This document shows positions 35,030 to 46,969 of a DNA stretch of 64,000 nucleotides, one piece after another (position 1 is the stretch's first letter; every line of letters starts with the position of its first letter). The notes under the pieces were generated by a model. It searched no databases and was not told the DNA's origin. It was given only the letters and a program-made list of their open reading frames with translations. This stretch comes from Ailanthus altissimus (lineage: Eukaryota > Streptophyta > Magnoliopsida > Sapindales > Simaroubaceae), in the NCBI GenBank assembly GCA_946807835.1, contig OX327699.1, forward strand, positions 7,185,001 through 7,249,000, given 5' to 3'. The translations under genes were made by a program, and so were the position numbers.

Positions 35030-36652
35030 AGACTTGGAGGAACTCGTCGGTGTTCTTCATTCATCTTCAAGGATTTCCTCATTGAAGTGTTGATTTGAGG
35101 GCATATCATATCTACTTTCAGTCTCCACTTCAACTTCTATTGACTGGGTGCACAGTCTTCATTGGGCACAAGTTCTTCTTTCTCATCTTCTTGAGAGGTT
35201 TTCAGCATTGTCATCTCATCGAACGTCACATCACGGCTTATGATACTTCTTAGTGGTGTTAAGTCTTTACACCACAGCTTGTATCCTTTTACTTCTTCGG
35301 GATATCCTATGAATACCCCTTTGATAGCTCTAGGTTCCAACTTCCCCTCGTTAACATGTGCAAAGGCAGGGCAACCAAATATTCTGAGGTGGTCATACTT
35401 TGGAGGATTTCCAGACCATTTCTCTTGTAGCGTCTTGAAGTCAATTGCTGAGGAAGGACTTCTATTAATCAAGTAAGCTGCAGTTACTACAGCTTCTCCC
35501 TAGAATGTCTTAGACATCTTTGCATTGGTAAGCATGCATCTAGCCTTTTCAAGTAGGGTCCTATTCATCCTCTCAGCTACGTCATTCTACTGTGGTGTTG
35601 ATCTTACTGTTCTATACCTTGCAATCCTATGCTTGGCACAAAACCCATCACAATCTGTGTTGCAAAATTCGAGGCCGTTGTCAGTCTTTAGCCTCTTTAC
35701 ACTTTACCAGTCTGATTCTCAATAAGAACGTTCCAAGTCTTGAATACTTCAAAGGCTTGATCCTTACTCTTCAACACATAGACCTATAGCTTCCTTGAAT
35801 AGTCATCAATCATGTTGAGAAAATACCTGGCACCACCACGAGTAGCTGTCTGAGCTGGTCCCCAAAGATCCGAGTGTATGTAGTCAAGAGTCCCCTTAGT
35901 CTTGTGCTCGTCGGTACTAAACCTTACCCTATGTGCTTTCCCAAGCACAAAATGCTCACAAAACTCTTAGGGCTGGAACTTATCTTCTCCAAACGCCTTT
36001 TGACTAAATAACTCCTTTAGGTTTCTCTCGCCTAGGTATGTCAATCATCTACAGAGAATAATGCAGAACCGCTTATGACTTTACCTTTAAACACATAAAC
36101 CTCTTTGCACTTCTCTCCTCTCATCATCACCATGGAACCTTTCAAAACTCTTAAAATCCCTCCATCGATCTTGATGGAACACCCATTCTGGTCTAGAGTC
36201 CCTAGTGAGATCAAGTTTCTCTTCAAGTCGGGAACATACCTAACATCTGTCAACTCTCTCACTCGCCCATCATGTAGCCTAATTTTAATACTACCAATTC
36301 CCATCATCTGACATGCAATGTCATTACCCATTAAGACCCTACCACCACTAATGGGCTGAAAAATTTTAAACCAAGACTTGTGTGGACACATGTGAAATGT
36401 GTAACCAAAATCAAGAATCCATTGTTCAGAGTTCTTACCAGCAGTAGCGATGAGTGTCTCTGCACTGTCATAGCTATCATCATAGGCAAGCGCCACATCC
36501 GCTTTCTTCTTGTCTTGTGCTTTCTTCTCAGGACAGTCATTTATGAAATGCTCATCTTTCTTGCAGCAATAGCATTTCTTAGGAGTCCTAAACTTCGACT
36601 TTGAGCCTTTTTTCTTCTCATCTCTATATGAGGGCATTCCTTTTAAAGACAA
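35030..36652 (-). pseudogene. Copia element B: gag zinc knuckle, protease and integrase
   Basis: On the - strand from 36652: a basic stretch, then the gag zinc knuckle CYCCKKDEHFINDC (CX2CX4HX4C). A protease region follows, where the family's catalytic WILDSG appears as WILDFGYTFHMCPHKSWF. After that come the gag_pre-integrase block (LTDVRYVPDLKRNLISLGTL) and integrase. The integrase end is clear at 35137-35472 (SPSSAIDFKTLQEKWSG, LRIFGCPAFAHVNEGKLEPR, VFIGYPEEVKGYKLW). Between them the frame is broken by stops. The missing catalytic Ser-Gly pair and the breaks make it non-autonomous. Confidence 0.85.
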
Positions 36653-36659
36653 GCTTTAT

Positions 36660-37259
36660 GCATTGCCCTCGGTCTATTTTTCTAATAACTTTAAGTTTAA
36701 TGATGATTTCACATCACTCATCGTTAAACTCTCTCTGCCATAGAGTAGCGTATCAACAAAACTCTCATAGCTCTTGGGGGAGTGAACTCAGCAGGATAAT
36801 TGCTCTATCTTCATCTTTTATCTTGATGTTGATAGACTCAAGATCAAGGATGATCTTATTGAAGGCGTCTATATGATCTTTCATCGACGTCCCCTCTGAC
36901 ATAGACAGTTGATATAGCTTCTTCTTTATATGTAATCTGTTGGCCAATGATTTCCTCATATAAAGAGAGTCAAGCTTCTTCCAAAGACCTATTGCCGTCG
37001 TCTCACCTGCTACTTTCCTTAGTACTTCATCGCTCAATGACAGAACGATTGTGCTATGAGCTCTTCCTTGAATGTCCTTTCTTTCTGCTTCAGCTATAGA
37101 TGACTCTGACGTCTTCTCTTCATCACTAGATGGAGCTGCAGTCTCCTCTAATGCCGAGCCAAGCCTTTGGCTCACTAACAACGCCTTAACCTTCATCTTC
37201 CACATATTGAAGTCATTCGTACCGTTGAAATTCTCTACCTCATACTTAGGTGTGGCCAT
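36660..37259 (-). pseudogene. Copia element B: gag N-terminal part
   Basis: It starts at ATG 37257-37259 in - sense: MATPKYEVENFNGTNDFNMW, typical of copia gag (xFDGxNFxxWK). It continues LWKKLDSLYMRKSLANRLHI and MKDHIDAFNKIILDLESI, the UBN2/gag helical domain. The first frame stops at 36765 after LLSSLPQEL. A frame change then continues to the zinc-knuckle frame at 36652. The start codon lies 13 bp downstream of the primer-binding site. Confidence 0.88.
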
Positions 37260-37271
37260 GTCTACTTAGAA

Positions 37272-37287
37272 CCAAGCTTTGATACCA
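37272..37287 (-). other. Primer-binding site of copia element B
   Basis: In element sense TGGTATCAAAGCTTGG lies 3 bp after the LTR. It is complementary to the 3' part of initiator tRNA-Met, as in most plant copia elements. Confidence 0.8.
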
Positions 37288-37290
37288 GTT

Positions 37291-38232
37291 TGTTGAAGCG
37301 AAAGCATACAAACAAGCAATATAACCCAAACAATATATGAAGAAAAAGTAATTAAGGAATAAAGAGAGAATAGGTAGAAGAAGAACACACAAAGAATTAC
37401 GTGGTTCGACAAGTTGCCTACGTCCACGGCGGATCAAGATCACACTCTTCTCTTATTATAAATCACAAGGCACTCACAAAGTATGCATTTTACAAGAAAG
37501 ATCACAAAGAAAACTCTCTCTCTTTCACTCGATCGACTTTATTACATAAGTAGATTCCTTATTTTTATCTCATATCATGACATAAAAAAGCAGTTCTTAT
37601 TGGATCGGCATCATCCCCAAACCTCGCGAATTGGTCTTTACGGTGCTTCCTCTATCAATTAGATCTTTATCCATAGAATAAACTATCTAGGCATATTGAT
37701 TTCTTCATATTTCGACTTCTATGAAGTTTGTTTCTTTGCTACAGCTGATAAAGGAATTTTCTCTACCAAAAAACCACAAAGATTGTTAATGATCACAAAG
37801 CTCTCTCACTTGATCATTAAGATCTCTCACTTGATCATAAAGATGTATTTACAAGCCAATTAATAGACTTTATATAGGCATTGGGATGTCCTAGGTTTAC
37901 CCTATACATGTGGGAGTCGTATTACGGAGTCCTTAAACAAGTGGGAGATGAAATAAGGAAGTTTCCTTATTTCGGGATACTATTCCCGTCTCTAGCGCCG
38001 CGATGCTGGTACGCGCGTCTCAGCGCTGCGGTGCTTGATGCTTGGCGTTGCGGCGCTCAGTTGCTGGATTGGGTGTCGCGGCGCCTACGCCTAGTCCCCG
38101 CGGCGCTGTCGCCTGGTGCAGCCTTCTTCATTTTTTGCCTCCTTTCGCGTCCGTCTTCAATCCGTGCGCACCCTACACCCTTGGCTTACTCTTCAAATCA
38201 TATCCCGATGATTTTCAATCAATATTCTCACA
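37291..38232 (-). repeat. 5' LTR of copia element B, with inserted foreign segment
   Basis: It pairs with 32587-33242. Its ends are TGTTGAAGCG on the + strand at 37291 and CTCACA at 38232. It carries a unique block at 37531-37750 and a GC-rich patch (37995-38130) longer than in the other LTR. Bases outside the element on either side do not form a clear 5-bp duplication. Confidence 0.85.
37531..37750. other. 220-bp insert in one LTR, plastid-like
   Basis: It interrupts the LTR between CTTTCACTC and AAGGAATTTTCTC; the partner LTR reads straight through at the same place. The block has no similarity to the element. Its look (balanced composition, for example GAATTGGTCTTTACGGTGC and TTTCTTTGCTACAGCTG) resembles plastid non-coding DNA. 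No target duplication is visible. Plastid origin is a recollection of style, not a match I could run. Confidence 0.45.
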
Positions 38233-39074
38233 CACCTTAATGCGCTTCTGCGTGTGGCCTGGTGGTGTTGCTAGGTCTGAAGGGCTTGTCATGATTGTAT
38301 ACCTATAAACTTCGTATCCTGTTTTCATAATTGTAGTGATCTTCTAAGCAGGTTTTGCATCGGTTTGTCAATACCAAACAACATTGAAATCAGGTCAAAT
38401 ACTCCCAAAGTTGTTGCCGTAAATCATTAGAATGACACAAAGACTTTTATTGTTTAAGTTTTGATAATTGAATCTCTGGAATGTTTTCTTAGGCAACGGC
38501 AACTTTGCATAAGAAAACGTTCCCAAGATTCAATTACCAAAACTTAATCAATATATATATAAATTTTATAAGTTTATAAGTTTATAAGAACTATTTATTA
38601 ATTTGTTTTTAAAGAGTTTTATGAAAAAAGTCATAGCAAAAAATATCAGTCCTGTCCTATAAACAAATAATGAATAATTTAAAAAATAATTAAAAAAGTG
38701 TTGTAAACGTATAAATTTCAAGTGATTGAATTCATGTATGTTTAGTATCCTGCTAAAACGACGGATCACCTCAAATTCGCAAAGTGTTGAGGAAGGACAA
38801 GCAAAATTCAATAGTAAGGCTAAGAAATCAACAAATGAGAATAAAAATCTTAAGTTGAAAGCTAAAATGAGAGAAAGATAAAATTGAGAGAAAAACTGTA
38901 ATTCTTGTATTATTGAATTGAATGATGATGCATTACAATGAAAAATAAGTCTTTATATAGGCTTCTAAAAACCTACCATAATCTTAATTTTGAAAGAAAA
39001 AAGAATTCTAACTAAATAAGAGTTCATATGCTAATAGGCATCCAATACATGCCTAATACACATTTAGGCTTGTA

Positions 39075-39125
<51 letters not shown>

Positions 39126-40244
39126 AACCAAATGGGCCTATTATGTATATTTTTGAGCCGACATCAACAATATCTCTTGCAAGCCGATTAAAGGACTTGT
39201 TTTTGTAAGGCTTGCACTCTTAAAAAGCTGGTCTCTCTTTCAATTGCCTTCTTTTCACTTCTTATGGAAATAGTTGGCCTTATGTAATAATCTCAGGTAT
39301 TAAATGAAATTTTGGCTTCCAAAGTTGGTTATAGGAAAGAGTTAGCTAAATAGTTACATTTCTCATAAATTATATAGAAATAAATCACCTTAATGCAAAA
39401 ATCTTGGGAATTATACGTAAAAAGTCTGCTTTGTGATGATAACCATAAGAAAAATCGGCCTCGTGCAATAACTTAGAATTCCAAATGATAATATCACTTT
39501 CTTAGCATTTCCTCTAGATGATGACATAATCGGCCTCGTTTATAAAGGTCTTTGAACTTTTACAGAAGATCGGCTTCACTTTTGACCAAAAACTATTTTT
39601 GCCAAGGATTTCTATGAATTGGTCAACTTTAGCTACGATTATGATTAGCTTTCAATCTTATGCTCAAAATATAGCCTTTCTTTTGTTAAGCTATAACCGG
39701 TTTCTTTTTTAACCATTTTAGTTCTTTAACAAAATGGAATTTTCCTTTGTTATCGACTTTAGGTGAGTACTACTGTTTTAAGCTGATATATATTCTTTCT
39801 AGTGTCGAAGCCATTCTAAATTTGAAAAGATTGAATTTAATGCTCGGGATGGTAAAAACTAACCATTTACTAGCTTCATTAACTATCATTAATGAGCTGT
39901 CAATAACTGCCTCATTGTTGCCTTTATTAATTACCTAACTATTGATCTTCATTTCAAAAAAAATTCATTTAACGACCATGGGGCTTTTTTATAAAGGGGC
40001 TTTTTTATAAAAGGACTTTTTACTTATTTATTTTTTATCTTACCATCTCAAAGTAAGTTTTAACTCTCTCAAACCTCTAAGCCAAACCTTAAGGCATTCA
40101 TTCTATTCTTCAGCAGTTTTCAAATCATCTTTGATAATTTCCTAAATTTTAACCTTTTGATCTTCAATTACTTTTGTTCTTTCATTTATTCTTGTTTAAA
40201 CTTGTCTTAATCTCTATTTTGATTTCTTAAATAGATTAATCTAT
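38233..40244. other. AT-rich region, possible decayed LTR, with a TA microsatellite
   Basis: There is no gene. A (TA)22 run lies at 39079-39122. Around 38870-38990 the order of sequence (TTATATAGG after an ATTACAATG stretch) resembles an LTR promoter area in reverse. From 39170 to 39560 there are three diverged copies of a segment of the type GGCCTNATGCAATAAT. It may be leader or LTR of the plant-mobile-domain element that follows. Confidence 0.35.
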
Positions 40245-43200
40245 TTGCAAATGGCATTCAAATTGGCTTCTTCTACTACTGTTTGGTCAAAGAAATTTAA
40301 ATTGACTGAAGCTACTAAGACTTCCTTGTCTCTCCTTTCTAAATCAAGAAATATTGAAAATGAGCAGGTCGTCTACCATGTATTGTCCTTTAAGGACGAC
40401 TCCTCACAATACATTTTAGGTCCCCATAATACTTCAATTATCTTTGATTATTTTAATTTTTTGCTCATAGAAATAACCTTATGAGGTAATTTAGTCAGCC
40501 TCATAACATGTCTATTTAGTCAACCTCAAGATCGATTAGGTCATAGCCAAAGTCGATTTTTGAATTCAAAAGATGGGTGAATCGTTTAGAACCTTATTTT
40601 ACCTTTATTTGAAAGTTAACCAGTATCTATGATCTAATCCAACTCTTTAAGTATCAAATTCCCCTTCATAATGGTCTTATATCAGCATTGCTTCTTTTTT
40701 GGTCTAGTGGTTGTAATGTCTTCTATTTCAGGTTTGGCTATATGACCTTGACCTTATATAACTTAGCCATTCTGTTTAACTTACCTGCTTATATAGTAGA
40801 AATTAATGCAAAACTTTCTGTAGGAGAGGTCGATTTAAATATAAGCTGCTCTAAACTTAGTTTTAGCAAATTCATGACTAAATTTAGAGGTCAATCGGCC
40901 ATACTTTCTAGGGAAAAACATGTAGCTTTTGTTCTATACTGATTGTCTAAGTACGACTTGTCCAACCCTTCTAAAAAAAACACAAGAGAGTACCTTAAAG
41001 TTGTAGTCGCTCTAGCAGACGGCTCAGAATTAGCTTTAGGTTCCTTGTTTCTCTCTTGTTTATATAGAGCCATTTTTGAAATCTTACATAGCAAAGAATA
41101 CACATCATTTCCTAATGCAGACGGTCCTCTTTGGGTCATGTATTTTTGGGTATCAGCCTATTTTCTAAATCTCTGTAAAGTTACCTCTCAACCACTATCT
41201 GGTCAGTTTAGGAGTGGGTAAAAAATCGGCAAACTGGCTGGTTCGGTTTAATGTTTTTCTTAACCAGTTTGGTTCTTAGTTTTTTAGTTTAAAAAATAAA
41301 AAAATTGAACCGAGCCTATAAATCGAACTAGTTCGATTCGGTTCAGTTCGCTATTTTTCTATTTTATTTTTTAAAAATCGAACCGAACCAAGTTTGCCCA
41401 CCCTTAGGTCGGCTTCGTTACTACACCTCTTAGCTTATCTAGTGGCAGTTCAACGAGGATTGATTTAAAGATATTTTTTCATTTTTCTATAATACTTTTA
41501 TTATGGACAACAACTCTTTTTGTCGACTTAGGTCTTTACTTTTTATTTTTGAGTGAACAAGGCATTCCTATCAAGGTCATTCTCCCAACATTTATGAGGC
41601 TGATTTAGATGCCAATTGGCACCTTCATGGGTCAACTATCTCACAGCTAGGGATCTTTACCATGAAGCTATTATTACATCGACCAATAACAACAAATGTG
41701 GGACAGAGACTTACCACCCTCAATGGTAAGTCACTAATTTGGATGTATTCAGGTTGTCCCTCACCCCAATTTATTTTTCTACTAATAAAACATTTCAGTC
41801 TATGGTTATCTTTAAACACATGTCTTTTGTTAAAGAAACATCTTTAGTCTCTGCCCAACTAAAAAAATCTCTACAACTAGTTGACCTCTAAGCAAGCCTT
41901 AGTCGATTAGACATTTTTTACTTATATTGGGAGCAAAAAGTTGGCATGCATTTCATATTACCTTTAGACATTGCACTTCTTCTTCATAACTTTGCTATAG
42001 AAGAGAATAATCATAATACTGGTATGCAGGACAGCCAGCAAAAATCTTGTGGTAAGCTAATACAAGAAATTCTTGCCTTTGAGCATTTTTATGGTTTTAA
42101 ATATAATTTTTATAAATTAAAAAAATGAGAAGCTTATGCCATTAAAGAGAGAACTTATCTTGAAACATAAATGGTTACCTATTGGGTTCTGTCTGATAAC
42201 CCTTGGTGGGGAGAGGTGTTCTTTAAATGGCTATTTATAGATCCTATACTATAATCACAATTTCTAAATTCAACATCACTGGAGATATCCCAAGTTCAAG
42301 AAAAAATTAGCCGACAAGAACTGGCTATTTTATAGATAATTATAATAAACCTATATTTGATACTAAGTTAGTCAGGATCATTGATGATAGAACCTGACGA
42401 GGTATTAATAATATTTTCTTTCTCTAGTTTATTGGCTTTTTGAAATTAATTTTCTATCGACTATTGTAAAGCTAATACCTACCCGACTCAACACTCTTGC
42501 TGAAGGTGAAGAGTTGGATCCTCCCAAGAAAAGGGTCAAGGTAATATATGTCAATCTCTGGTTTATATCTTTTAATTTGCACACTAACATTTTATTTTCT
42601 AGACAATGTCAAAGAGGTTGCCAAAGATCAAGATTGTTTATTCAAAGACAACATCTAAAGAGTCGACTAATTCTCTATAGTCCAAGATGGTTACTCCAAC
42701 ACCAACATACAAATCTCCTCAACTGCCTGTTGAAGTCAAGGATGACACGAATGAGAAGATGGAGACCCCTGAAGAACATGTTGAGGAATCGGTTAGGCTA
42801 TCTCTTGCTTGATCGGCTAAAGCCATAAAACTAGCTCTTAAATAGTCCTTACAACTTAAATGTGCCATTTTTGCTTCTGATGTCCTATCCTTACTACTTT
42901 AAGAATCGTCATATGAGAGTGAAAAATCAAATGAATATTCATCTCAAGAAGGATCGATTTTTTCTAGCTCTGCCATTTAGACTCAAGTGAAATAAGTGAT
43001 TTAAGAGTTGAAGAATTTGAAACCTCAAATGATCGATTTACTATTGGATGATCGCTCAATACTAGAAATGAACAATAAACTAAAGTTTCTATCTAATAAT
43101 GCTACTGGCAATAACATGTCGATCGGCCTCAAAAATAAAATTGACGAATATACTGCTACTTTTATAAGTCTAGCTAAGTAAAAGCAGTCGACTGATCATA

Positions 43201-43460
43201 TTATTAAAGAGGCTGGGGAGAAGGCTGTGGAGAAAGAAAAGATAGATTTCCTTGAGAACAAGTGGATGTCTAAGGTCCAAAAGTTGGGCATCCAGAGCAG
43301 AAGCACCAAGGAAATGATCGAGGCTAGAGGCTGAGTGGACTCAGGAGTCCCAATGCTAAGGTCAACACATTTTGGACAATTTCCTTAAGACAAAGACCTT
43401 AAGGAAAAGCTTAAAATTAAAGAATGAGAAAGTTCCTAAGGCTGAGTAAGAAATGAAGTC
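40245..43460 (+). pseudogene. Decayed plant-mobile-domain (PMD) transposon gene
   Basis: Broken + frames carry the plant mobile domain (aminotransferase-like PMD). MAFKLASSTTVWSKKFKL comes first, then ISALLLFWSSGCNVFYFRFG and YMTLTLYNLAILFNLPAY (family FRFGMMTLTLxDVAxLTGLP). After one stop there is LSKYDLSNPSKKNTREYLKV, ALADGSELALGSLFLSCLYR and LWVMYFWVSAYFLNL. The C-terminal part (about 42500-43460) is charged and probably coiled-coil. A foldback MITE interrupts it at 41213-41403. PMD proteins occur in Mutator-like and gypsy elements and in a few domesticated host genes (MAIN/MAIL). Numerous stops mark this copy as dead. Whether it belonged to a DNA transposon or a retrotransposon is not settled. 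Confidence 0.7.
41213..41403. mobile_element. Foldback MITE inside the PMD pseudogene
   Basis: About 191 bp. It begins AGTGGGTAAAAAATCGGC and ends AGTTTGCCCACCC, which are inverted copies (GGGTGGGCAAACT). Inside, GGTTCGGTTT and GAACCGAACC repeats pair with each other, so nearly the whole element can fold. TTAGG flanks both sides (41208-41212 and 41404-41408). It splits PMD coding sequence. Confidence 0.75.
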
Positions 43461-43829
43461 AGTTGACTCTTTGTATGTTAATTTATTTTCTATTCTTGAT
43501 TATTTTTAAATAAAAACTGGTTTAAAAAGTCTTGTAAACCTTTTTATGAATGAAATATAAAGGTTTTTCCATTGTCTTCATGGATCATTCTTGAATTAAA
43601 ACTTTAACTGACTGAAATATTATTTGTACATTCAACTGAAGTAATCGACTTTACTTAATTCAACAATCATGTATTCCACTGATAAAGGAATATTTGTCAT
43701 TTATTTTTTCGTGTTTTTATCTTAATATTTTATTATCTTATAAGAATAAATAGTTATTCATGTGCATTATTGTTTATTTATAACAAAAATCATGGGCTAA
43801 AATGCAAAGATATTCAAAAAATGCACTTG

Positions 43830-44300
43830 TCGCCCTAGCGCTACAAGTATTTTCACTTCAACACTGGGACCTTGATCAAAATAAGAAAAATAAGAAATAA
43901 GACTTGTTAAGTTGTAAATTTTCACTTCAGCACTGACCAACCACCACTCCAGTAAGAGCTTAGTGTTCTGGCACCATTTCTTTATCACTCTATCGATCCT
44001 GACTTTTAGATACAGCACTCAAGTGACAACATAATAGCACCTCAGCGATAACGTAACTCCTAACCCAACAAGATTTGAAGTTTTCAAGATCAAATTAATC
44101 CCTTTAAAAGACCACTCGTCCCCAGCATTAATGAATATACAAGAACACATAAGAACATGCAAACACTCAAGATATATACAACACAAGTCTTACAGAGAAA
44201 TTAGAGCACAATTGAAGCAACCATAGAGAGAAATTCAAGGCTTTCTTCGGCAACAAGGGTTTCTAGGCTATTCAATCAAGAGCAATTCAACGTGTAAGGC
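43830..44300 (+). repeat. Gypsy LTR fragment
   Basis: It matches, in the same order, the reverse complement of 45600-45970 in the solo LTR 44787-46153. Examples are AATTGAAGCAACYWTAGAGAG, the adjoining AAATTCAAG, and AGAGCAATTCAAC. It lies just upstream of gypsy gag on the same strand, so it is the remnant 5' LTR of that element with the leader deleted. Confidence 0.6.
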
Positions 44301-44445
44301 AGTCACTTTTAAAAGTGGCAAAAAGGTGTAGTCTAGTGCAGTGTAACCTCTAAGGTAATAATTTACATAAGCAGTAGACATAGGTGAATCTACTGAAGAG
44401 GAAAAAGATAAGAGTCCATTAGATAAGACAAACAAAGAGAAAATA

Positions 44446-44786
44446 ATGCAACCTCAAGTGAAAATCTACATCTTACTACCTTTCCCTCAAAGGTTGCAAT
44501 TTTCTAAGTTCCTAAATATATTTAAAAAGTTGCATATCAACATCCCCTTTGCTGAGGCACTTGAACAAATGCACAATTATGTCAAATTTATAAAGGACAT
44601 ACTTTCCAAGAAAATGAAGCTTAATGACCAAGAGATAGTGGTGTTGATTGAAGAATGTAGTGTTATTCTATAAAAGAAACTACTTTTAAAGCTAAAAGAC
44701 TCTAAGAGCTTTATTATAGTGTACTATTGGAAATTAACACTTTGGTAAAACCTTGTATGACTTGATGTTAGCATTAATCGCATGCC
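44446..44786 (+). pseudogene. Gypsy (Athila/Tat-like) gag-protease region, upstream half
   Basis: The frame MQPQVKIYILLPFPQRLQFS, then KFLNIFKKLHINIPFAEALE and KFIKDILSKKMKLNDQEIV, is the well-known segment preceding the aspartic protease in Athila/Tat gypsy polyproteins. After a stop the reading continues LKLKDSKSFII and DVSINRMP, the start of the protease (family CDLGASINLMPLS). The coding is cut exactly after MP by a solo LTR at 44787. Confidence 0.8.
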
Positions 44787-46153
44787 TGATGCGATATTTC
44801 TATATCTTATAATTAAGCGCAAGTATACGCTATCGTAACAAAAAATAAAAAGGACTTTATAAGTCGGATGTCGAATCCACAGAGATAATTTTTACGTTTT
44901 TACCAAGTACTAAAATTATGTCTTTCTAATAATTATTCAGAAAAATAACAATCTAAGAATGAATGAAGTAAATATAAAAATAAAAACAAATGCAAAGAGA
45001 TTTTAGATGATAGCAATATAGAGACAACTTAGGATTAATATTATCCCTCAATATGCTTTCTAATGATTAATCTTCTAATATTTAACTCCCTTAGTCTTTA
45101 TTATTGATCAAGACACCAATGCATTCACAAGCCTCTTTCAAAGTCATGCAAGTATACCTTAATTTACCAAATACCTATATTCCCATGGTACTTGTAATAA
45201 ATTAAGATTCATTAAGATTAAGTCTTATTGATCATACATACCAATTAGGTATATTCCTATCCTAAGTTGAAAGTTGCATATGCAACATTGAATGTTACTC
45301 TACAATCATGCATCAAATTGCCTAGGTCTAAATATTATGATTCCTCTTCCGAGTTTATCAATAATATTACCAACTCATTCACCATATATTGACCAGATAT
45401 ATTGAAGCATTAAGATCAAGTAATGTGAATATCAAAGAACTAAGTTTATTAACTATTCAAAAGATATGGCAATTAAGTATAGATATTAAGTTCAAGTATT
45501 AACCCTAGAAAATAAATTTAGTTCATGGCTATAAGAGAACAACAGTAAAAGTAATAATAAATCATGATATAATTAATATGAAACCGATATAGACGTTGAA
45601 TTGCTCTTAATTGCGCTGCCTAAGATACTTTTGATGTCGAAGAACATCTTGAATCTCTCTCTAAAGTTGCTTCAATTAAACTTCTATTGCTCTCTAAGAC
45701 TAGTTCTCTGTATTCTTGAATGTGTCTTGAATTGCTATAGGGTGCTCTAGGTTTATTCTTAAAGGCTGGGAATAAGTAACTTTTTATAGGAATTAATATG
45801 AGCTTGAAAATCTCAATTCTTGTCGGACTAGGACTCGCGCTACCGCTGGGGCGCTATATAGTTGTTATTGGGGTGACGCGTGAAAAAGGCTTCACTATTG
45901 GAGCGGTGGGATGTTAGCGCTAGGGCGCTGGCCTATCGCTGATGCGGTGACTATTTGGCACGGGAGTACCAGATGCGATTTAAATAGGTCGTTTTTATTA
46001 TTTCGATCACTGTTCCAGCACTGGGGCGATAATCCTCATGGCTCTGGGGCGCTAGACACATAATGCATATAAAATAGTCATTTATTCTCATAAAAACAAT
46101 AAAATATCAATATAAAAACATGAGAAAAATATATGACAAATTTGTCTTTATCA
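44787..46153 (-). repeat. Solo gypsy LTR with perfect 5-bp target duplication
   Basis: It is 1367 bp with terminal TGAT...ATCA and is flanked by ATGCC on both sides (44782-44786 and 46154-46158). Removing it and one ATGCC rejoins the protease reading MP-LSVYNKLGLGEAKP. Orientation is - because it starts TGATAAAGACAAATT in that sense and aligns with the 51079-52570 LTR, whose polypurine tract fixes direction (shared AGCGCAAGTNNACGCTATC). It contains a GC-rich motif cluster at 45838-46055. Confidence 0.9.
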
Positions 46154-46575
46154 ATGCCCTTGTCGGTTTATAACAAGTTGGGTTTGGGTGAAGCTAAGCC
46201 TACAAGGGTGACTCTTCAACTTGTTATCGTTCTCTTACTTACCCAAAGAGAGTGACTAAAGACGTGCTAGTTACAGTAAACAAATTTATATTCCCAACGA
46301 CTTTCATAGTGATTAATATGGAGGAAGATAGAGAAATAAATATCATCTTAGGCCAACCATTCTTTGCAACTAAAAGAATCTTAATTAATGTATAAAAAGG
46401 CAAATTGACAATGAGGGTCCAAAGAGGTAACCTTTAATGTTTTCAAGGCTATGCAATTTTCTATTGAGGCGGATGATTGTTTTGAGGTTAATGATATTGA
46501 GAAAGAGGTTAAAAGGGTCTTTAGAATTAATATCATTGAAGATTCTCTTGAAAATTTCATTGTACAATTATAAGA
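46154..46575 (+). pseudogene. Gypsy aspartic protease region, downstream half
   Basis: It continues 44446-44786 after the solo LTR. LSVYNKLGLGEAKPTRVTLQ is followed, after a shift, by VINMEEDREINIILGQPFFA (retropepsin ILGRPFL box), then KGKLTMRVQRG and NVFKAMQFSIEADDCFEVND. Stops and frameshifts are present. It ends near 46575 and runs into the opposite-strand copia element. Confidence 0.8.
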
Positions 46576-46825
46576 CTTCTAGGGTAGTGGGATTTCTAAT
46601 ACCCAACCTTACTGTAGTGGGAATACTTTCCATCTACATTGCTCTCTTGTTGATCTTTGGATAAATATTACCTCTGAGGACTTATCCTAGATATCTGTCT
46701 CATCTTTTTTTCCTCACACATCTAGTCTCACCAGATATAGTTTGAGTAAAAGATGAAGCACCCTTAACAAAGAGGGTCACACCCCCTCTACTCATATCCC
46801 CTAAAAATGTGTTATCAGAAATACC
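46576..46825. other. Junction of + strand gypsy and - strand copia remnants
   Basis: No recognisable coding in either element. The exact breakpoint is not visible. Confidence 0.35.
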
Positions 46826-46969
46826 TTACGGTAAACTCTGATCAACAATAAATCCAAATTTTTTTGACTCCATAAAATTTCTGAGATTCATCTGTCGGCC
46901 GTAGTAATTTCTAGTACTCTTGAGTTGGACTGTATTAATAATGCATACCAACTGATTTGTAGTTGCCAT
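46826..46969 (-). pseudogene. Copia (family A) gag start
   Basis: In - sense the ATG at 46967-46969 opens MATTNQLVCIINTVQLKSTR and continues to FGFIVDQSLP, then a stop. This resembles the first ~45 residues of the gag of large-LTR plant copia elements (start MATTNQ, later WLRNLRIVL). The rest of gag-pol is missing. Confidence 0.5.

Noticed and set aside
39079..39122. Possible structural or origin element at the TA run
   Set aside because: A plain (TA)22 microsatellite; nothing else suggests function.
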